A stretch of DNA of 8,871 nucleotides from Thermoplasmata archaeon (GTDB lineage Archaea; Thermoplasmatota; Thermoplasmata; Thermoplasmatales; Thermoplasmataceae). A model generated the notes under the pieces. It saw only the letters and a list, made by a program, of their open reading frames with translations. It was not told where the DNA came from and searched no databases. Shown in pieces: positions 5,033 to 8,871 of the stretch (its first letter is position 1; every line of letters starts with the position of its first letter). The translations under genes were made by a program, and so were the position numbers. The stretch spans positions 1 through 8,871 of the forward strand of contig JAKAAA010000043.1 in the NCBI GenBank assembly GCA_021797295.1. Direction: 5' to 3'.

Positions 5033-6460
5033 ATGTTGCAGATCAATAAATTAAGCGATTTTCAGTACCAAATCCCTGTAACAGGCAATATGAAAGTTCC
5101 GGGGATGCTATATATCAACGATCGCATATTGAAAAATTTCAGCGATGATGAACCACTCCGGCAGGTCATGAATGTGGCATCTCTTCCCGGAATAGTAAAA
5201 GCTTCCATGGCAATGCCGGATATACATCTCGGATATGGCTTTCCTATAGGCGGGGTTGCGGCCTTTGATTATTATGATGGAATAGTGTCCCCGGGCGGTG
5301 TCGGTTATGATATAAATTGCGGTGTTTCCCTGATTGCAACGGATCTGGATTATGATGAATATAAAGGCCATGTGGACAGTGTACTTGACGAACTCTATAA
5401 AACTGTCCCTGCCGGCATAGATAACAAATCGAGCTTCAGGATTAACAGTGATGATGAAAACGAAATTCTTTCTTCCGGCCTGAAATGGGCATACAGCAAG
5501 GGATACGCAACAGAAAATGATATGATACACACAGAAGAGAATGGATATATTCCTGCAAATATTGATGCTGTGAGTGAAAAAGCTATAAAGAGGGGCAAAA
5601 ACGAGCTCGGGACCCTTGGAGCCGGAAACCATTTTCTCGAAATAGATAGAATTGATAAGGTTATTAATCCTGAAATAGCAGGTAAATTTGGAACAGGAAT
5701 AAAAAATAAACTTGCCATAATGGTACATACAGGATCAAGGGGGACGGGGCACCAGGTGGCAACTGATTACCTTCTGCGGTTAAATGAGGATAGTGAAAGT
5801 GTAAAAATCCCGGAAGACAGGCAGCTTATATCCGCATATGCCAGCAGCAAATTAGGCGAAGATTATATGGACGCCATGAATGCAGCTGCAAATTTTGGCT
5901 TCGTAAACCGGCAGATTATAACCTATAAAATAAGGAGGGCATTTGAAAAGATAACCGGTCTGGATTCAGATAGCATGGGCATTCAAGTAGTTTACAGCCT
6001 GGCACACAATATGGCAAAGGTTGAAACCCATAGCATCGACGGAATCAAAAAGAAGGTAATCGTGCACAGAAAAGGAGCAACGAGAGCCCAGCCGGCAGGC
6101 ATATCAGATGGATATTTTCAGGAAACTGGCCATCCGGTGATTATACCGGGCCATATGGCCGGCCCCTCATATATACTGGTGGGATTGCCTGGAAATGAAG
6201 AAACAACATTTTCCAGTTCATGCCATGGCGCGGGAAGATTGCTGAGCAGGAAAAGGGCCAGTGAGGAATTCTCTGCAGATAATGTCAGAGATGACATGAG
6301 GTCCAGGGGAATATACCTGCGTGCAACAACAAATAAGGCGGTTGTTGAAGAATCCCCGGGAAGCTATAAAAACATTGACGATGTAATCGAGGTGATCCAG
6401 GGGGCCAGAATAGCATCCCCTGTGGCATCCCTGATGCCTGTGGCTGTCATGAAAGGATAA
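5033..6460 (+). CDS. rtcB: RNA-splicing ligase RtcB
   Basis: RtcB joins a 2',3'-cyclic phosphate or 3'-phosphate RNA end to a 5'-hydroxyl end using GTP and Mn2+. In archaea it seals tRNA halves after intron removal. The 475 residues match the archaeal family over the full length, with no intein. Metal and guanylate residues known from Pyrococcus RtcB are all visible: Asp93 and Cys96 in GYDINCGV, His200 with Asn199 in LGAGNHFLEI, His232 in VHTGSRGTGHQ, His325 with Asn326 in SLAHNMAKVE, and the nucleophile His398 in SSCHGAGR. MPDIHLGYGFPIGG (61-74) and VHRKGATRA (344-352) are also intact, and the C-terminus is the normal PVAVMKG. The start gives the usual N-terminus about 20 residues before KVPGMLY. 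No archease gene lies beside it. It converges on the DAHP synthase gene with a 4-bp gap. Confidence 0.97.
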   Translation: MLQINKLSDFQYQIPVTGNMKVPGMLYINDRILKNFSDDEPLRQVMNVASLPGIVKASMAMPDIHLGYGFPIGGVAAFDYYDGIVSPGGVGYDINCGVSLIATDLDYDEYKGHVDSVLDELYKTVPAGIDNKSSFRINSDDENEILSSGLKWAYSKGYATENDMIHTEENGYIPANIDAVSEKAIKRGKNELGTLGAGNHFLEIDRIDKVINPEIAGKFGTGIKNKLAIMVHTGSRGTGHQVATDYLLRLNEDSESVKIPEDRQLISAYASSKLGEDYMDAMNAAANFGFVNRQIITYKIRRAFEKITGLDSDSMGIQVVYSLAHNMAKVETHSIDGIKKKVIVHRKGATRAQPAGISDGYFQETGHPVIIPGHMAGPSYILVGLPGNEETTFSSSCHGAGRLLSRKRASEEFSADNVRDDMRSRGIYLRATTNKAVVEESPGSYKNIDDVIEVIQGARIASPVASLMPVAVMKG

Positions 6461-6464
6461 AAGC

Positions 6465-7247
6465 TCAAATCATGGTTTTTCCTAAAATTCCCACTATTTT
6501 CTGAACCTTTCCGTAAAGGTCATTGAATTGCTGTACAGTAAGCTGCTGCGCTGCATCGCTCAGTGCCTTCGATGGCTCCGGGTGCACCTCGATCATCAGC
6601 CCATCTGCACCTGCTGCGGCCCCTCCCATTGCAAGGGGCTCAACATACCTGTTAACCCCTGCAGGGTGGCTCGGATCTATTATTACCGGGTATTCAGTTT
6701 TTTCATGCAGTACCGGAATTGCGGATATATCCAGAGTAAATCTTGTTGACTGTTCGAAAGTCCTTATTCCCCTTTCGGAGAACATAATATTATGATTGCC
6801 ATTCATTGATAGGTACCGGGATGATGAAATAAGTTCATCCACGGTGTTGCCGAAGCCTCTTTTCAATAAAACCGGTTTTTTCTGTTTGCTCACCTTTTTT
6901 AAAAGTGAAAAATTCTGAGAATTCCTTGATCCTATCTGAATAATATCTGCATATTCTTCAATCAATGGCAGGTCTTCGACATCCATTACCTCGGTAATTA
7001 TAGCCATGCCTGTGGCATCCCTTGCACGTGAAAGAAGCTTGAGACCATCCTCTCCCAGCCCCTGGAATGAATCAGGGCATGTTCTGGGTTTGAATGCTCC
7101 GCCTCTCAGCACATTCACACCGGTTTTTTTCAGTTCCTTTGCAACGCCGACAATCTGTTCCTCATCTTCAACCGAGCAGGGCCCGGCTATCATGAGAAAC
7201 TTATCGTCCGTCAGGCTTAATTCATCAGTTATTTTTACGTTTACCAT
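6465..7247 (-). CDS. aroF: 3-deoxy-7-phosphoheptulonate (DAHP) synthase, type I-beta, stand-alone
   Basis: This enzyme condenses phosphoenolpyruvate and erythrose 4-phosphate to DAHP, the first step of the shikimate pathway. The 260 residues cover only the catalytic TIM barrel, without the ferredoxin-like/ACT or chorismate-mutase extension that gives feedback control in some relatives. Motifs in order: AGPCSVE (21-27, metal ligand Cys24), RGGAFKPRT (48-56), IGSRNSQNF (105-113), LLKRGFGNT (127-135), ERGIRTFE (158-165), DPSHPAG (191-197, His194), and GLMIEVHPEP (216-225, Glu220) with Asp231 eleven residues on, completing the Cys/His/Glu/Asp metal site. The family more often reads IGARNMQNF and PRTSPYSFQG; here these are IGSRNSQNF and PRTCPDSFQG. 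The gene follows trpC by 4 bp with a strong SD and is the last gene of the trp operon. The symbol follows common use for this subtype. Confidence 0.94.
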   Translation of the reverse strand: MVNVKITDELSLTDDKFLMIAGPCSVEDEEQIVGVAKELKKTGVNVLRGGAFKPRTCPDSFQGLGEDGLKLLSRARDATGMAIITEVMDVEDLPLIEEYADIIQIGSRNSQNFSLLKKVSKQKKPVLLKRGFGNTVDELISSSRYLSMNGNHNIMFSERGIRTFEQSTRFTLDISAIPVLHEKTEYPVIIDPSHPAGVNRYVEPLAMGGAAAGADGLMIEVHPEPSKALSDAAQQLTVQQFNDLYGKVQKIVGILGKTMI

Positions 7248-7250
7248 ACG

Positions 7251-7258
7251 ATCACCTT
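7251..7258 (-). promoter_or_regulatory. Shine-Dalgarno site of the DAHP synthase gene containing the trpC stop codon
   Basis: AAGGTGAT on the minus strand lies 3 nt before the ATG at 7247. The TGA within it (7254-7252) is the trpC stop codon, so terminating ribosomes sit on the initiation site of the next gene. This suggests translational coupling. Confidence 0.75.
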
Positions 7259-7962
7259 ATTTCATCGCCGGAAAGTATTGACGCCCCTATGAGCAGGCCA
7301 TTGTATTTACCTGTATTGAGGTTCTGGATATTCCCTGATGTTATGCCGCTTTCGAGTATCAACGGGAGGCCATATGACCTGAGGCGGTCATATACATCTT
7401 CCGCTTTATCCTCCATTTTCAGTGTTCTGAGATTTCTCCTGTTGTATCCTATCAGTACATTTTCTCCGGGAAATATATTTTCAATCCTGTCAGGGTCATG
7501 TACTTCAACAAGTGCCTCCATACCCAGTGAATTACCATACTTTACCAGATCCTTTACAGTGCTGTAATCAAGGAAATCACATATGAGGAGGAATACGTCT
7601 CCACCGGCCATAAATGATGATTGTACCATTTTACGGCTGGATATGAAATCCTTAATCAGGATTGGTTTGTTATAGCATTGCACGGCTCTGGCATCTAACT
7701 GGTCACCACCAAAGTATTGAGGTTCCGTTAAAATACTGATTCCTGCGATGATTTCCTTTATGTTATTAAAGTATTTAAGTATATCAGTATTTGATTTATT
7801 TCTGAAACCTGATGGTGATTTCCTCTTGAATTCTGCTATTATCCCCGGCTTCTTTTCCGTTTTCTCAAGAGCACGCTTAAGGCTGACGGTCTCTCTTTCC
7901 CTCATGTTGAATTCCAGCATTTCACGCTTATTATTTCCTGAATAAATACTATCAACTATCAT
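7252..7962 (-). CDS. trpC: Indole-3-glycerol-phosphate synthase
   Basis: TrpC closes the indole ring, turning carboxyphenylaminodeoxyribulose phosphate into indole-3-glycerol phosphate in tryptophan synthesis. The 236 residues form one TIM barrel, slightly shorter than the 248-residue Sulfolobus enzyme. Active-site residues are all present: Glu44 and Lys46 in AEFKRKSPS, Lys104 in LIKDF, Glu153 in LVEVHD, Asn174 in IGYNRRNL, and Glu204-Ser205 in LESGI. The general acid/base lysine and glutamate pairs known from Sulfolobus (Lys53, Lys110, Glu159) are thus matched. The loop IGYNRRNL differs from the common IGINNRDL by a Tyr and an Arg. The phosphate-binding end LLIGASIL (223-230) is normal. The ATG overlaps the trpG stop as ATGA, and only a weak SD is visible, so translation probably depends on coupling to trpG. 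Confidence 0.93.
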   Translation of the reverse strand: MIVDSIYSGNNKREMLEFNMRERETVSLKRALEKTEKKPGIIAEFKRKSPSGFRNKSNTDILKYFNNIKEIIAGISILTEPQYFGGDQLDARAVQCYNKPILIKDFISSRKMVQSSFMAGGDVFLLICDFLDYSTVKDLVKYGNSLGMEALVEVHDPDRIENIFPGENVLIGYNRRNLRTLKMEDKAEDVYDRLRSYGLPLILESGITSGNIQNLNTGKYNGLLIGASILSGDEIR

Positions 7963-8519
7963 AGAGCATCAACAAAATTTTTGAAAATGGTTTTTCCATA
8001 ATCTGAATAGTAACTTTCGGGATGGAACTGGACACCGTAAAAACGTCCGTCTTTTGAATGGAATCCCATGATCTCCCCATCTGTTTCAGAAAGGGCATCC
8101 ACAACTATTTCATTTCCACCTGATAGCACCAGTGAATGATAACGTATGGCAGTGAATTTTTCTGGAATTCCATTATAGAGAAGCGAATGGCTATGTCTTA
8201 TGGTATCAGGCTGGCCATGCATGATCCTCTTTGCAAGAACAATATCGCAGCCCAGGTAATATCCCAGAATCTGATTACCGAAGCAGACGCCCAGAAATTT
8301 CGATTCCCTGTTATTATCTATAAATTCATAGAGATTTCCTCTGTCCTCTATTTTTACCGGATTCCCGGGGCCAGGAGATATTATATATCCATCATATTTC
8401 CCGGCATTTGCAAGCTTATCATTTGTTTTTATATCAACCTGCAGATCCGGGGAGGCTATATACTGATATATGTTGTAAGTGAAGGAATCATAGTTGTCAA
8501 TAATCAATATTTTTTTCAT
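7959..8519 (-). CDS. trpG: Anthranilate synthase component II (glutamine amidotransferase)
   Basis: TrpG releases ammonia from glutamine and passes it to TrpE for anthranilate formation. It is a class I glutamine amidotransferase of 186 residues, a normal length. Counting from the chosen ATG: DNYDSFTYNI (8-17), the oxyanion region SPGPGNP (48-54), nucleophile Cys79 in GVCFGNQ, the TrpG-type RYHSL (126-130), and the His166/Glu168 pair in VQFHPES. The usual GVCLGHQ is changed to GVCFGNQ; that His is not catalytic. A GTG at 8528 would add Met-Asp-Tyr, but AGGTGG stands 5 nt before the ATG at 8519 and the family usually begins MKKILIIDNYDSF, so the ATG is chosen. The gene overlaps the end of trpE by 23 nt and the start of trpC by 4 nt. 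PabA (folate) is an alternative for this family, but trp neighbours favour TrpG. Confidence 0.93.
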   Translation of the reverse strand: MKKILIIDNYDSFTYNIYQYIASPDLQVDIKTNDKLANAGKYDGYIISPGPGNPVKIEDRGNLYEFIDNNRESKFLGVCFGNQILGYYLGCDIVLAKRIMHGQPDTIRHSHSLLYNGIPEKFTAIRYHSLVLSGGNEIVVDALSETDGEIMGFHSKDGRFYGVQFHPESYYSDYGKTIFKNFVDAL

Positions 8520-8871
8520 ATAATCCACCTGTAACTGTCAGGATTTTTGAGTACATTTCATTCACCTCATTGGCTGGAATAGAATCCTTTACTATTCCGG
8601 CTCCTGCCTGTGTGTAGCTTTCCATGCCATTTCTGTAGAGGCTGCGTATAAGAAGGGCAAGGTCAAGTTTGCCGCTGCCGGCAATTCCGAGAGCCCCGGC
8701 ATATGGGCCTCTGGGGTATTTTTCATACTGGTTAATCAATGTCATTGCCTTCTTCTTGGGGGCACCGCTTACTGTTCCGGCCGGAAATACCGATGCAAGG
8801 ATGTCACCGAATCCAGAATTCTCCGGAATCCCAGATACCCTGCTGACCAGATGCTGCACACTGGCAAATTT
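8497..8871 (-). CDS. trpE: Anthranilate synthase component I, C-terminal part (cut by window edge)
   Basis: TrpE makes anthranilate from chorismate and ammonia. Only the last 124 residues are inside the window; the frame is open to base 8871 and the start lies beyond it. Visible chorismate-binding-fold motifs are QHLVSRVSG near the edge (usually hHLvSxVeG), VFPAGTVSGAPKKKAM, the YAGALG segment, and QAGAGIVKDSIPANE, all close to the TrpE/PabB consensus. The last residues KNIDY overlap the trpG start. The N-terminal part that would hold any tryptophan feedback site is not in view. PabB or another chorismate-utilising enzyme cannot be excluded from this part alone, but the trpG and trpC neighbours make TrpE much more likely. 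Confidence 0.92.
   Translation of the reverse strand, partial: KFASVQHLVSRVSGIPENSGFGDILASVFPAGTVSGAPKKKAMTLINQYEKYPRGPYAGALGIAGSGKLDLALLIRSLYRNGMESYTQAGAGIVKDSIPANEVNEMYSKILTVTGGLYEKNIDY
8525..8530 (-). promoter_or_regulatory. Shine-Dalgarno site deciding the trpG start
   Basis: AGGTGG on the minus strand, inside the trpE coding region, lies 5 nt before the ATG at 8519. The alternative GTG at 8528 falls within this SD, which argues against it as the start. Confidence 0.65.

Noticed and set aside
5108..5728. 206-codon minus-strand open frame inside rtcB
   Set aside because: It lies fully antisense to a gene with all catalytic motifs, and its translation is Cys/Ile/Tyr-rich without any family feature. 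It is a shadow frame.
6149..6160. Perfect palindrome GGCCATATGGCC
   Set aside because: It lies within rtcB codons for the conserved PGHMAGP motif, so protein coding explains it.
8136..8534. 132-codon + strand open frame over trpG
   Set aside because: Antisense to a gene with intact active-site motifs, and no start signal. Shadow frame.

Overview
The window looks like chromosomal DNA from an archaeon, most likely a member of the Thermoplasmatales (Ferroplasma/Acidiplasma/Cuniculiplasma-like). This is inferred from: an AT-rich genome with archaeal TATA boxes about 27 nt before the start codons of first genes (leaderless transcripts); GGTGAT-type Shine-Dalgarno (SD) sites only before internal operon genes; an archaeal RtcB RNA ligase; and a stand-alone type I-beta DAHP synthase attached to a trp operon. 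Genus cannot be fixed from the sequence alone. No tRNA, rRNA, CRISPR array or insertion sequence was seen.

Left part (1-3358): the tail of an Asn/Ser/Tyr-rich, probably exported protein with eight N-glycosylation sequons runs on the + strand. It converges on a tightly overlapping three-gene minus-strand operon: a DppB-like permease (2342-3358), a DppC-like permease (1534-2352) and an ABC-ATPase-like protein (396-1547). The third protein keeps the outline of an oligopeptide-type nucleotide-binding domain but has lost the Walker A glycines and lysine, the Q-loop Gln, the LSGGQ signature, the Walker B glutamate and the switch His. The cytoplasmic EAA loops of both permeases are eroded too. This is the most unusual part of the window: an intact operon whose only motor subunit appears to be a pseudo-ATPase. 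No binding protein and no second ATPase is encoded beside it.

Middle (3359-5032): a gene-free stretch of about 300 bp carries the ABC operon promoter. Beyond it lie a small winged-helix regulator (4186-4509) coupled by an ATGA overlap to a GNAT acetyltransferase (3656-4189), then an unrecognised 80-residue protein (4644-4886). A 12-bp perfect palindrome lies upstream of the regulator gene.

Right part (5033-8871): rtcB (+), which joins RNA ends in tRNA splicing and repair, reads toward a minus-strand operon. That operon runs trpE (3' part only), trpG, trpC, then a DAHP synthase gene. TrpE and TrpG make anthranilate, TrpC closes the indole ring, and DAHP synthase supplies the start of the shikimate pathway, so the operon links pathway entry to the tryptophan branch. 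Its genes overlap or nearly touch, and the trpC stop codon lies inside the SD of the DAHP synthase gene. rtcB and the DAHP synthase gene end only 4 bp apart.

Base composition changes across the window. Hand-counted 60-base samples give about 30% G+C in the ABC cassette and about 43-55% in the rtcB/trp half.
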